Assembly: GCA_002633005.1 (NCBI GenBank)
Contig: NMRA01000170.1
Coordinates: forward strand, 436,318-500,317
DNA length: 64,000 nt
DNA from: Phoronis australis
Lineage: Eukaryota; Phoronida; Phoronidae
Reading direction: 5' to 3'
Positions within the stretch are counted from its first letter, which is position 1. Each line of letters begins with the position of its first letter. The notes beneath the pieces are model-generated. The model was not told the origin of the DNA. It saw nothing but the letters and a program-made list of their open reading frames with translations, and ran no database searches. Shown here piece by piece: positions 47,401-59,107 of the stretch. A program made the position numbers and the translations under genes.

Positions 47401-50400
47401 TGTCCCGAATGATAGTTCGTGCGTCACAAGTTCGTTACCAGAGATGAAACGTAGACCGAGGTAGGTAATATAAGGTCATTTATTATGACTAATACAATTA
47501 CAAGTAATAAGTAGTGACTAAACATAAGTAGGGTAAAAAAATACTTAATCTCTGGTAAGATGGGCAAATGAAAAATGCCGGCCACTTGGAGGTACGAGAG
47601 AATGCCGAAAAGGGGAATGGTAGGGTGTGGGAAAATTTAAGAAGTTTTAGACTACGTCGACGAGGCCAGAACAAAGGAGGTGAATTGAAAACGACATTAC
47701 AATAACAATGTGAATTCCTACGGCCGACAAGTGACAATCATCAGCCCATGAGAGCCCAGAGCTGACCAAACTCAACCATTTTTCTCCATTCAAAGTTTTT
47801 GGTGAAAGTATATTTCATACAAAGTCATCTCCTTCACGACATTTCTAGAAAGTCATTTGCAAATAGTATTTTTAAATATCGGTACTTATGGTGCTTATGT
47901 ATTTTTGCATGTTACATAAGTTGCTTATTTGCTGAAAATGGAAATATCCCACTAATTTGGAAGGTTCTTTATACTGAAGGGTCAAGATTGCGAAGGTTCT
48001 CAGTACTTCAAAGATTCACTACTTCGATTAAGGATCACTTTTCCAAAAATATCTAAACTTTCGAGTTCAGGGCCCGGTCTCCAATCTTTTTACTCGAAAT
48101 GGAACTCGAAATTAGGTTTGGCATTTTCTACTCTACTTTTGGGCGAACTCAAGATAAGTGTCTATTATTCTATGCTCGAGTACCCAATAACTTTCGTAGA
48201 TAATTTATTGCCCATAGTTCACAGTTTGTAAACCCAATGTTAAAGCAATAAGGTCGAGTTTGAACTCGAAATTTCGAGTTTTTACTCGAGTTTGTAGCAC
48301 GAATGTAAGGGTCATCAAGGGCAAACTTGAACTAGAAACTCCTATGCATAAACTATAATGTATTCGAGCACAGTCTGATACCCAATTATCTTAAGTTCGC
48401 ACAAAAGGAGCAGAGAAATTGCCAAAAATAGTTTCGAGTTCGTTTCGAGTACAAAGATTAGAGACCGGGCCCAGGTGTTATTCACTTTAACATGCAAAAT
48501 TAAACGATACTTCAGTTCATAAATGCACTGATTAGTGCAGATATACTGAAAACAAAGCCCAGGCACTGAAACACTTTGGATTTCATGAGCATGCGAAATT
48601 GCCTGCATGTCTTACGAATGCGGAGATGAGAATGCACTTGCATTTTTAAAGGAATATTAAGTAGGAATATTGATGAGTTATCAGCCACGATACATTCATC
48701 AAATGCATGTCAAGACTGTGCTATTTCACAATGCGTCACATTGATAGTTTAGGGCTGCTGCGCCTGAACTTCACCCACCAGAACCATGGACACGGCCGGG
48801 TCAAGGCCGGGTCAAAACTAAATGTAGTTAGTAATTAATCTACCTGTCCATGTTAGTCTTCACGAAGTCATATAGTTCGAAGAAGTAAACTTTCGAAGGT
48901 AACGAACCTTCAGGGCAGTGAAACTTCAAAATAGTGACAAATATTTCCGTCAAGTTTGTTGTTTTAAACGTTATGCACCCACGCTGGGGAATGAGTTTCC
49001 CCGATTAACTGATCGGCCAGTCAGGATACAGTTGTGTCGTTATCATAGTCCAGCTTTCTTAATGTCTGCTTTCATCTGATATTAGCTTGCGTAATCCAGC
49101 ACTTGTAAAATGTGTGCTAACTGATCTTTAAAAATACTATTTGAAACGACTTTTAACAGTTGTCGTGAAGGAGATGTGTTTTGTATGAAATACTCTCACC
49201 AAAAAACTTCGAATAGAGAAAAATGGTTGGCTTTCTGAGAAATGCACAATTTTTGGGAAACTAGTGTTGTTAAGAAGCACTAATTATTGCCCATCTTACC
49301 AGAGATTATCATTTTTTTATATTTACTATCTGTATTCACTATATTTACTTGTAATTCTATATCGCCTACAAGAGTCGGTCTCCTTTTCATCTCTGGTAAC
49401 GAACTTGCGACGCACGTATCATTTATCCATTATTCGGGACATATGTCAATCATAAATGGTATTTCACTAGTTAAATATATTTATGTGAGCATATGGACCC
49501 GTCTTACTCCTTCTCCCCCTCATTTCGGTCTATTCCATTATTCCTTGTGTAGGACTACACGTGGTTTTCCCAGCCTTCGTATTGGTCTGTTGTTATCACG
49601 TGCCTTGAGTTTGGTCTTGGCTCTCATAGGGTGATGATTGTCACGTGCCCTTAGGCGCTTTCTTTGCTATTGCAATTTCGTTTTCAGTTCACCTTTGTTG
49701 CGGTCACATTGTCGTACGTTCCAAAACTTATTAATGTTTTCCCACCCTCTACCACCCCGTTTTCGTTCTTTCGTACTTCCACGTGGCAGGCGCTTTTTAT
49801 TGCCCATCTTTCCAGAGATTTTGATTTTTTATATTTATTATCTGTATTCACTGTATTTACTTGTAATTCTATTCATCATAATAAATGACCTTATTTCGCC
49901 TACCTCGGTCTCGTTTTCATCTCTGGTAACGGGCTTGTGACGCACGTATCATTTATCCATTATTCGGGACATATGTCGATCATGAATGGAGCATACAGTC
50001 CATAGACTTCTTTTTGTTTGTGTTGAAGACAGACCCATGCACATAATGTATTCCACCCCTTTTCACTAAAATAGGTGTGCCTTCAGTTACCAAAAAGTCT
50101 CAAGTGTGTTCAAAGACTGAGTCAAGCTGTTACGTAATCATTAGTTACATTAAAGCACAGCTTGGCAGAGCTCGGGGTTGGGTAATAAATCTGCATTCAT
50201 GCCTTTTTTGGTGATCTCTATCAAGTGTAGACAGGGAAGCAATGTCACAGGTATTGTTAGTGGGTGTGTTGACAAATGGTCCAAAATCAGCTGAAGAATT
50301 AGAAAAGACAAACCATCACCAAGCGAAACTTGTTCATTTGATTCTCGTTTCAATAGGTGTCAAGACTGAAGTCATGCCCGGCAATTTACTGAAGAGTGAT

Positions 50401-53400
50401 CCTTCTCCATGTTTCATCTGTGGTTATTTTTAACGATTTTATTGACAAATACTGACTGACTTCAATATCAGTACCACCTGTTGGACTTTAAAAAATGTTT
50501 ATCACTTTTCCAAGTCACCGATTAACCACTGGCTGATATATTTTCTCATGCCTTACAAGTTTTCTGCTTGAGTACCAGATCATTGAGTCAGTTAAAATGC
50601 TTGATTTGTGTTGAGGGTCACCTCTAGGACAATTTGGAAAGTGGCAGTCCAGATCAATGGCTCTTGTTGACGCCAATAATATGAATGCTGTTAATGAAAA
50701 AATCTGTTATTTATCGGATCAACTAGAAGATGCCAATTTTGAATGAACTTTATGATAACTAATTAGAACAGTCGATTTTCCAATTTTCAGAAGCTTAATG
50801 TTTTGTAGAAAAAAATCCAGTTGCTGATGATAGCAGTGAAACAGTATCATGCTAACAGCGAAAAAACATCAAGCTTAGTTTTTAAAAAATTACCATACAT
50901 AGGGAGTTTTAGTTTTAATTTGGCTACTACAAGGAATGAGGATGTAATACACATTAGTTCATGGTAAACAAGAAAAAGAGACGTTAATTTTTTTAATCAC
51001 AGTAACCTCATGGTTCCAATTAAGTTACTGTAAAAATAGTGAATTGTTCTTACAGGACTACTTTTTGTTGTCTGTCAATGTTTTTATTTGTTGTTGAGTG
51101 CTGTTATGACATTTCACCTCATTGCCAGTACTAGATGCTGAAAAGACACCACGTCTATTTAATGAAAGAAAAGGGATATTTTGGGATGCTCGTATAATTG
51201 ATAACTTTTTAGTATTGCTATGAGTCATATCAATGATTCTGTGTTCAAATTTAACTATATTTTTGCAACATTGGCGCAGTTTTATTGTGATGTACGTGAA
51301 GTTTTTCCCGTTTGGAACCAAAATAAACTCTCCAAAGCTACCATGTCGAAATCAATCTGCAAAGATATTTTCCAGTCACATTTTGCGTATTAATAATAAA
51401 AGTGCCTTCTTCGAACTAGGTCATGCCTCTTTTGTTTTTTGCAGATGTCCCCTACATTTCTCTTGAAGGTCACACATGAGTGAATTAATTGATTTCTGAC
51501 AGAATAATACAATGAACTTATTTGTGACATTTTATTTGTAAAATTTCATTATTTAAACTGCCCAGTTGATCAGCACACAATCTCTTTCAACTCATTTCAG
51601 TATTGCGGAGGACTTCCAGAGTCACAGCCAGAGTGCACTTGCTGACCTGGACCATCACCTAGGCAACCCGATCAATTCGTACCTCCTTATCAAAAGATTT
51701 ACGCGGGACTGGGCTCAAGTAGAAAGTCTCATTCGCTATGGTCCAGTTGTTGGTAATGTATGGAACTCTCTTACTATCGTATACTTTCCCTATTGTACAC
51801 TTTCACTATCGTATTCCAAGAGGTTTCAGGAACTTAATTATCCGAAACATCCGAGATTTGAGTCCCACTTGTTCCTATTCTTATTTAAACTAAGCTGTAC
51901 TACGTCATCATGATGTACTGACTAGCTTCAAAATATACCAAACGAATGGTGAATATCAATTTTAAGTTGCTGCAAAATCGTTGAACAGTGCGAAAACATA
52001 CACAATCTGCAAAACTTATCAACAAAAATCTCAAATTTGTTTCTTAGTGGCCATGTTCATGAATGTTACTGGTTTTTAGTGCAGCAAATTTGTGTTTTGG
52101 AGGCCTAAATTATCCGCAAGTCAAACCTATTGCGCTTTAACATTAGCCAGCCAGCAAGCTGTATGAAGACTAAGAGCTGGGAACCGCTGTGTGCTAACCT
52201 CACATACTGACCTCGAAATTTCACACTGCCTCGGTAGTTCTGCTTGTCACCTCATCACGAAACTCGGACGGGATGCGTGTCATTATGTACCATTCTTCTC
52301 GAGTGTAAAAATCAAGAAATTTCCATTATCATGATCTAATCTTGAATCAGGCTTGATAACACTTGTCAATCACGCTTTTTGTGTTTGTACACAATATTGT
52401 GGTTAAGCTAGTCAAAGCTTACAGTCACACAAAAGAATCAACAAGTGAAAGCTGAGTCAAATTTATCTGAAAGTCATCCGTTTTTCTCCATTTGAAGTTT
52501 TTTGGCAAAAGTATTTCATTCAAAACACATCCTACTTCTTGACATTTCTTGAAAGTCGTTTGCAAATAGTATTTTTATGCGCCCACATATTTATATGCGG
52601 TCACATATTGCCGTCATCTCTGTCATGCTTCCGTCGTCCTGCGGCTGCAACTGGATCTCCTAAACCCCTCAAAGGATCTTGATGAGATTTGGCAGATTTG
52701 TTCCTGTGTGTGGAGTTTCATAATTGCAGAAATTCACTGGTTTGCAATATTTAATGAGCTAATTAATAATTTTTAATAAATGATTTTTTTGTTTAAATCT
52801 TAATCTGTATGGGCCACCTCCAGATCTGTTGACCACCATCGACCAGAGGCGTAAGAACTTCCCCTCTGAATACGACTTAAATGGTGCCATCGCTGGCCTA
52901 CTACAGCTCCAAGATACGTACCAATTACCAGCAAAGAAGATTGCCAACAGTGACCTACAGGGGGTCCAGATACACACGAAGCTATCTGGTATGTTTACTT
53001 GTACCCTATTGAATCCCTGGAATGACATGTATAAAATACGCAGTGTTTTCTTTGAAGCATTTTATAGTTGATTGTACTTGTTTTGTTCTACCATGCTCAT
53101 TGTTTGATTGGCGATTAAAGTTTTAGGACTGTACAAGTATGTTATTGTATGTTTTAAATAGATGTTACTGCTGGTCATTATTTATAATTTGTCATCATAT
53201 AATGTCCGTAATCGAGAGTGCTCTGCTACCTAGCAACTCTGTAATATGTGCCACAACAACGCAATCTTTTGAAATTGCATCTGAAGTCAGACACGTTGCT
53301 TGAGACTGTTACGGCCCTGACACTGGCAAAGTCAGTTAAAACTTCATATAAAATGGTTAGAAATGGTTTATTAAACTGAATTCCGATATCAGAACTTACA

Positions 53401-56259
53401 AACTCAAAAAAGCAAAACCATAAAGACGCTCACGAGAGTTCAGAACAAGGCAGCTGTCACCAATTCGCGATACGTGTTGCGTCTCGCATGTCTAGAGTTG
53501 CCACAAAAGTAACACAACAATAGTAACAAGACTGACACTAAAGCTGCGGCCAAAATTAACCTTCCGTCAAAAAATGTAATACCGCTAACTGATTTGAAAT
53601 TTGCTTCATTTTTCCTAGCTGAAATTGCAAAATGGTTTTTGGTCTTGGAAAAACTGAGGTTTTGTTAACACTTGTTCTATCAGTTGGCTTCATTACGGCG
53701 TTTTCCCGTTGGTCTGAACTTGTTCGATTCTATAGCCCAACAACAAGTTGGGAAGATGACTCCTGTAGCCAACATCTTACACGACTGATTAACTGCATTC
53801 TGGCATTGATGGTTGGAGGGCCAGCTTTGTTTTTTTCGATAATTGCTCTAATCTTCAATAAGATGGTATCAAGTATGACTGGGTGTGTTGTTAAAAATAA
53901 AAGTTAAGTTATAACATGTTTGAAATAAAGCAATAGCATTTCTGAAATCCTCGCAAAATGGTGATCATGTTTAGTTTTTGAATCGACAAAATCGCCCGAA
54001 CTACAACCGAAGTACCATTTTGCTCTGGGTTTGACTGTGATCACACGTGGTCTGTAATAAGCCTGGTAGATGATTGGCCTGTCTGTTGTCATACCAGACA
54101 AGAGACGGTGGTTGCCAGTTAACAAAGAAGCTAGTATGTTATCACGCGCTCACAACCCTCATCGTCTGGTAAAGTCACTGAACGGGAAAACACCGTCATG
54201 TATCACTTCATGTTATTTTATGTGCCTCGCAACGTCTCAAGCAAACGTAATGATTACATTTTTGTTTTTAAGGCTTGTAAAATAACGACTTGTTAAGGAA
54301 TAGGTTTCATTTTACTTGAACTTTCAATTTTTATTTTGAAGCATTTCATGTCGTAATGCATGTGAAGTGCATACAGTCATTAACAACAGATTAAATGTCC
54401 CTTAAACACTTGTGCATGACCAAGTGTACTTTTGTTCTAACACTGTTCAGTAGATATAGAGTGTGAGATTAGACATTTAATACATGGCCATACCACCAGG
54501 AGGGTGCCATGGGTGCAAACGCACCCCCGCTGGGAGTTTGGATTCGCCGATTGACAAGCGGAATTTAAGCCATTACCTGTACTTTTTTAATTAACTTCAA
54601 AAGAGTCATATACTATAAATACTTTTCGCTGAAAATGAAAAATTGTCAGCTGTCATTAAGGTACTCGAGAAAGGTTGTCATTTAATAGCAAACTGGGCAA
54701 ACCTATGATTATAGTACTGCGGGCAGCTTTGTGGTCAGCTCAACTTTAAAGATGGGGTCATTTCTGTGGGTCGTCCGATAAACAGCAGGTAGCTATAGTT
54801 GGTTTGCCCTGAGTGTTGAGAACATGAACTCGCTGCTATGACTGACGGAACTACAAAGTATGTCTTTGGATTAATAAAGCTTACAGTGTACATTCTTAAT
54901 GAACGCGACCATTGTAATATCAATTAATTAAATGTAACCATGCACCTGTCTACAGTACACTGTGGTCAGCTTAAATTATAAACAAGGAACGTGCGCTGGG
55001 AGGGGCTCATTTCTGTAGAAATGCGTGTTATATGAACAAGTGCATGTGCAGTCTCGTGGAAGACTTGTAATCTAAGGGTTTGGTTAGCCTTCAAGTTAGA
55101 ATCAACATCACTGGATATACCGGTAGCTACAAGAGCCTGCAGGTGTACTTTCAGAAATGAGGTTCAACCTGATGTGGAATTTTTCGAGATTGTTTTGACT
55201 ATATGGGTCATACATGGAAAACGTGATCAAGATGTAATTACGTTCTCAATTTTTGTTCCTTAAAATGAGTGTTAAAACATAGGAAGTTGATTTCTTGCAC
55301 ACAGGCATTATTAAACATCTCTTACAGTAGCTTTGTTATCGTCAAAGTAAACCTACCCTCATGCAATCTATTTTAAAGTTCATCGCTAAATGAGCTGCTG
55401 CAGTCAGCAATATATGTTTCCAAAATAACCTCACCTTTTTCCACTTCTTTTTAAATGGAAGCAACTTTGTAAAAGTGGTTTCTGTGTTTACCCTACAGGA
55501 TTGGTGAGTTATGCTCATCATAAATTATGCGTCTAACCGACCTGTGAACCATTGATTTATAACCCAAAATTAAGGTGACTTTTGAGACACCATACACTTT
55601 TTTATTTCTATTCTATTATAAACTCTGCTTTAAGACTTTTATCATATGCCAAAAATAGCGAAACAGCATACTTGATTATGTAGGGTGTGTACCTCACTCA
55701 TTTTGGGACCTGTGCCTCACTTTCAAAAGAATAAAGTAATAAGCATCTGCCCACATCACTTCTTTTCAAAAGTTACACGTGGCTTGGCAAGACTTAGCGA
55801 CAATCCAACCTGCGTGGTCATTTACTCACCATTCGTTGACTGAGCAGTACCAATCGCACCAATCGCTTGTCACTGGACTGCTGAAAATAGGAATAAAGTC
55901 ACACACCAGTTCACCTGTTGTTGGGTGACCTTCCTTGAGAAAATGAATGAGTAAAACAGACCGTATCACCTCATCAATTCCCCAAGAAACACAAACCAAA
56001 ACCAGTTGTTATTTGGCTTTGCCAAGGCATTAACTCACATCTGGTAGGCTTTTTAAAGATTAAAATCTGTTAACAGCTATGTCTGTTGCATGCTTTAGCT
56101 GTGGATTGTTACGAGATAGGCAGGTCAGCGCACATGTCTGGCGACTACTATCATACAATACTGTGGATGGAAGAAGCGCTTGACCGCATCAGGGATGAGG
56201 TGAATCGTACTGTTGCTGAGGCAGACATTCTAGATCATCTGTCCTACTCAAATTTCCAG
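44251..56259 (+). CDS. Prolyl 4-hydroxylase alpha subunit, gene 2 (first four exons)
   Basis: Tandem paralogue of gene 1. Exon lengths 188, 152, 165 and 161 bp and all phases are identical to gene 1 exons 1, 2, 3 and 4a, and introns align in part. It encodes the signal peptide, N-terminal region and first part of the peptide-binding domain. No stop or frame break is seen in the four exons, so it appears functional. Exons 5-14 are not in the window and must lie beyond 64000, or the gene is truncated. There is no counterpart of exon 4b. Confidence 0.9.
44439..47387 (+). other. P4HA gene 2 intron 1, proximal part
   Basis: Non-coding. The first about 100 bp align with gene 1 intron 1. The rest is largely repeat-derived, including the 46.1-47.2 kb tandem pair and a TCATCG-rich simple stretch at about 46690-46733. 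Confidence 0.65.
46080..47220. repeat. Two diverged tandem units of an ATGGCGGCCAT-type repeat
   Basis: Unit 1 (about 46080-46500) and unit 2 (about 46800-47220) share, in order, AAGTTCCGGAAGT, CCAAGATGG, CAGATTCAAAT, ACTTCCA, TTTTGTCCT and CATTTTGACCCATTT-like segments. Orientation is the same and divergence is high. A dispersed repeat of unknown class. Confidence 0.6.
47388..49987. mobile_element. Composite element with inverted arms of about 370 bp
   Basis: The left arm (about 47388-47772) and right arm (about 49612-49987) are inverted copies, each ending outward with the terminus TGACATATGTCCCGAAT. Within each arm TTACCAGAGAT and ATCTCTGGTAA form a further inverted pair. A further terminal copy lies inside (49287-49448) and another elsewhere (56823-57000). 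The right end abuts sequence aligning with gene 1 at 9061, so this is an insertion specific to gene 2. No coding capacity is recognised. Confidence 0.6.
48071..48471. mobile_element. 401-bp MITE, PIF/Harbinger-like
   Basis: The inverted termini start GGCCCGGTCTC and extend over about 40 bp with mismatches. CAG is duplicated on both sides (48068-48070, 48472-48474). A 3-bp target site of CWG type and GGGCC-type termini fit PIF/Harbinger elements. Non-coding, nested in the 47388-49987 element. Confidence 0.65.
49988..51600 (+). other. P4HA gene 2 intron 1, distal part
   Basis: Non-coding. It aligns with gene 1 9061-11268 and 14633-15331 and contains the empty site of the gene 1 foldback element near 51050. 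Confidence 0.75.
51601..51752 (+). CDS. P4HA gene 2 exon 2
   Basis: A 152-bp exon encoding SIAEDFQSHSQSALADLDHH and NSYLLIKRFTRDWAQVESLI, almost the same as gene 1. Acceptor TTTCAG, donor GTAATG. Confidence 0.93.
51753..52823 (+). other. P4HA gene 2 intron 2
   Basis: Non-coding. It includes a fragment of the hairpin-headed repeat family (52571-52715). Confidence 0.7.
52571..52715. repeat. Hairpin-headed repeat family, short fragment
   Basis: Starts with CCACATATTTATATGCGG (52583-52600) and GTCCTGCGGC, then breaks off at gene-2-specific intron sequence that aligns with gene 1 again. Confidence 0.7.
52824..52988 (+). CDS. P4HA gene 2 exon 3
   Basis: A 165-bp exon, phase 1 to phase 1, encoding DLLTTIDQRRKNFPSEYDLN and LLQLQDTYQLPAKKIANSDL. 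It differs from gene 1 at about eight residues with no disruption. Confidence 0.94.
52989..56098 (+). other. P4HA gene 2 intron 3
   Basis: Aligns with gene 1 intron 3 but has insertions: a solo LTR (53307-53528), about 0.5 kb at 53700-54240 with a 91-codon hydrophobic ORF, and about 330 bp at 54480-54810. Confidence 0.7.
53307..53528. mobile_element. Solo LTR, 222 bp
   Basis: Begins TGTTACGG and ends GTAACA, giving perfect 6-bp inverted termini in TG...CA form. AGAC flanks both sides (53303-53306, 53529-53532). Gene 1 has no insertion at this place. The start TGTTACGG is common in Gypsy-type LTRs. Confidence 0.65.
56099..56259 (+). CDS. P4HA gene 2 exon 4 (4a type)
   Basis: A 161-bp exon, phase 1 to phase 0, encoding DCYEIGRSAHMSGDYYHTIL and WMEEALDRIRDEVNRTVAEA. 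It is clearly the 4a orthologue, since the end LSYSNFQ is shared. Confidence 0.94.
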
Positions 56260-57394
56260 GTGAGACATCGTGATTATCAAGGTATGGTACAGGTAATAAA
56301 TGGATTCAATACGATGACTTCGTGCCACCACGTGAATGGTGCCATGTCGAGAATTGTTGTGTTTATGCTCACCTAAGTTTCCGAAAATTGCCTGTACCTG
56401 TTTCATTAAAGGTCTTGTGAGCTGTTATATAGTCTTGGGGTCCAGGTTACAGGGCCAATAATTTTCTTTGAAACGTTTTACAGGATTTTCGATGGGTTCA
56501 TAAGGGGATGAAGTTAAGGTCAAAAGCAACTTTTTTCCGTGAAGTGCTATCTTGTTATCATTTTCGGCGCAAGTTATTAGGTACCGAAAAGATCCCCGAT
56601 AGTTATCAAATGACAACTTTTTAATACTGCGAAAGACACATAGATTCCATGGCTGTTGCTTCGTGATGTTCATGTCCCTATAAGATTGTTATCAACTATC
56701 CTGGCCAATTTTTCAAGGTATCTGTGACTTTTTGGTTGTACCTAATAGGATTTTTTGTCAGGTGTAGTCAAAACGATGTCAGATTGTGAAACTGTGACGT
56801 GTTAGTAATCATTTTTATGATCAACATATGTCCCGAATAATGGGTAAATGATACGTGCTTCGCAAGCTCGTTACCAGAGATGAAAAGGAGACCGAGGTAG
56901 GCGATATAAGGTCATTTATTATGACGAATAGAATTACAAGTAAATATAGTGAATACAGATAATAAAAATAAAAATGATAAACTCTGGTAAGATGGGCAAT
57001 AAAAAAGCGCCACAAGAGATGTTGTAAGACAGCTCATGCCCATCCGCAGGGGCCCAACAGTTTGTCTTGTAAGCGCCGGATAGGGAGAAGTGAGGAGGGG
57101 GTTTTCCCCATCCCGCCCTGGAGAAAATTTTGCTTTGTTTTTGTTTTTGTCTCCAAAAACGAACATTTCCTTGATTTCTGAAGTATTATCAAAGAATCGA
57201 AAAAACTGAAAAAAATAATGTGTAAACGTAAAAAACTTGTGCTAGTGATGGATTTAAACTCCAACCTGTCAGCAACAGCGCACGTGCTCTACCACTGGGC
57301 CACCACGCTTGTGCTTAAAAAGTGGACTAAGAGACCACTTATTTATGGTCCAAAGCGTTTGCACGCCAACCTGGTACTTTTCGCAATACTTATT
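56260..57394 (+). other. P4HA gene 2 intron 4, proximal part
   Basis: The first about 550 bp align with the gene 1 4a-4b intron. Then comes a terminal copy of the TGACATATGTCCCGAAT repeat (56823-57000) and a tRNA-like segment (57239-57312). Confidence 0.65.
57239..57312 (-). repeat. tRNA-like segment, possibly a SINE head
   Basis: On the minus strand TGGCCCAGTGGTAGAGCA matches a pol III A box and D arm well. A T-arm-like TGGA-GTTTAAA-TCCA follows at tRNA spacing. The acceptor and anticodon stems do not pair, so this is not a functional tRNA gene. Confidence 0.35.
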
Positions 57395-58073
57395 ACACGC
57401 TTTATATTTTGAGCAACCAATTCGTAGCAAAAGTTGTGTTTAAAATAATCTTCTGTTGCTCAAAAGACCAAATCCGTTTTTCCTGTTAGCATTAACCATG
57501 CGATTGCTTTGCAAGTCATCGTCTTAATTTTAATGTTTGACAAAGAGAGAGTTATGAGTTTTTGAGAGGTTCACTAAGGCTTCGATTAAAATTTACATCT
57601 TATCAGCAGCTTGTGTTTCTTCATCATTACTCCGTTTTGTTTGAAAAAAATGAAGCAATTTTCTTCATAGCACAGTGAAGCAGACGACAGAAACGGCGTG
57701 GTAGTGGGCAGCGCCATTGGCGGTCGCCTAGGATATGACATACATATCGACCGGGATCGCCATTACCTAGCCATAGTTCCGGTACGATTGCACCGGTCTG
57801 AATACACGCGCACACAAACTACAACTGCACACATTGTTAAATTTTCTTTCAGCCGTATGTTATTTACCGGTGTTAATTAATAAACTCAATATTTCCTCAC
57901 GCTCTTGCTGTTTTATTTTTTTGCGGCAGCCAAGGGGGGGGGGCCTCCCATTAAATCCGCCTATGGACTGACAAGATAGGTCAGTGTCTTTAGGTAGAAG
58001 TCTACCCTGTCAAATCTTACTATGTTGCCAATAACGGTCAACCTCTTTCAGTGATTGGCTTGCCAGAGTTTGT
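57395..58073. repeat. Large inverted repeat, left arm
   Basis: Inverted counterpart at about 61947-62662. The outer edge reads ACACGCTTTATATTTTG. The inner about 120 bp (57951-58073) also align with gene 1 intron sequence (19316-19420), so the arm includes native gene 2 intron. Confidence 0.7.
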
Positions 58074-58126
58074 AAACTAAAGTGAGTTGCATGAGCATCT
58101 TTGGATTATTCTTAACTCTTTTTTCA

Positions 58127-58853
58127 AAAACCGGACGATCGCCGCACAAATAAAAAAGTTCATGTTCAACTCAACGTTTCGTCTTTTCATCAGGATCATA
58201 TTTACAGCAATTTAGGACAACAAGTGCCAACATACAGCTCAGGTAACATCCATAGAGTAAAGTGAGAGATACATAGAATATGGTCAGTAGCTGGTTTCCG
58301 AAGGGGTTTGAAAACAACTATCAGTTTAACTGCTGGGTCTATGCCCCTTCGGAAACTTTCCAATATGCTGTGTAAACTGAAGTCACCCATCCCTTTATTG
58401 AACAAGAGCAATGTTGTCTATAAGGTTGAATGTGACAACTGTAAGGAATTCTATATAGGACCCAAACAGAGACGCCTCTGTGACAGGTTGAAAGAACGTC
58501 ACACCTCAGAGAAAAGTAACGTATATAGGCATTGTATTAGCTACAATCACCAAGCCAACTCTGTTAGTATTATCTGAAGAGAACCTAATAAGGAGTTAAT
58601 GTACATTAAAGAGTCATTGGCCATTCAGAACCAGCATGCCACTGATTCTCTGAATAACATACAGAGCTCAGTGACCCTGCAGCTATGGGGATGACCAGCT
58701 ACTGATCATATTCTATGTATCTCCCACTTCACTCTATGGATGTTACCTGAGCTGTATGTTGGCACTTGTTGTCTTAAATTGTTGAATTGAACATGAACTT
58801 TGTGCGGCGATCGTCCGGTTTTTGATCTTTATTGTGTCCAAAAACTGATTTAA
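58127..58853 (+). mobile_element. Penelope-like element remnant, copy A
   Basis: 727 bp flanked by a perfect 15-bp duplication TTAACTCTTTTTTCA (58112-58126, 58854-58868). It begins AAAACCGGACGATCGCCGCA and ends with the inverted equivalent plus a short tail. Inverted terminal arms surround a GIY-YIG endonuclease segment and no reverse transcriptase remains. GIY-YIG plus terminal repeats that can be inverted are typical of Penelope-like retroelements. It is inserted in gene 2 where gene 1 keeps the exon 4b neighbourhood. Confidence 0.75.
58308..58694 (+). pseudogene. GIY-YIG endonuclease fragment of a Penelope-like element
   Basis: The frame from 58308 encodes NKSNVVYKVECDNCKEFYIG and then RRLCDRLKERH, the GIY-YIG core with its Cys pair and the following Arg helix. 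An in-frame TGA at 58575-58577 interrupts it; the frame then continues with ELMYIKESLAIQNQHATDSL up to a natural-looking C-terminus. There is no reverse transcriptase upstream, so it is a dead 3' fragment. Confidence 0.75.
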
Positions 58854-59107
58854 TTAACTCTTTTTTCATCTCATGTTTCCGTAAGTAAGCTCCTCTATAC
58901 GCAACACACTTATTGGAGATGCAGTTGCTGTCTACATGCTCAAGAGTGGAACTATTTTGGTAGTAATTATAGTAACTTAGTTAACTAGCAATAGACAGGT
59001 TCACTTCAGTGATCTTTGTTAGGTCACCAGATCCGTCACACCCTCCACTCACTCGTGTATAACAAATGTTATTCCACTATATTAGCCTCGAGTAGCAGAT
59101 ACATATA

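Noticed and set aside
53632-53907. 91-codon ORF with two hydrophobic segments in gene 2 intron 3
   Set aside because: It spans the edge of a gene-2-specific insertion. The first part aligns with non-coding gene 1 intron that has stops, and no domain is recognised.
57239-57312. Functional tRNA gene
   Set aside because: Acceptor and anticodon stems do not pair, and the T loop departs from consensus.
58202-58411. Minus-strand ORF in the Penelope-like element (also 60311-60547)
   Set aside because: Shadow of the GIY-YIG frame and the terminal arm.
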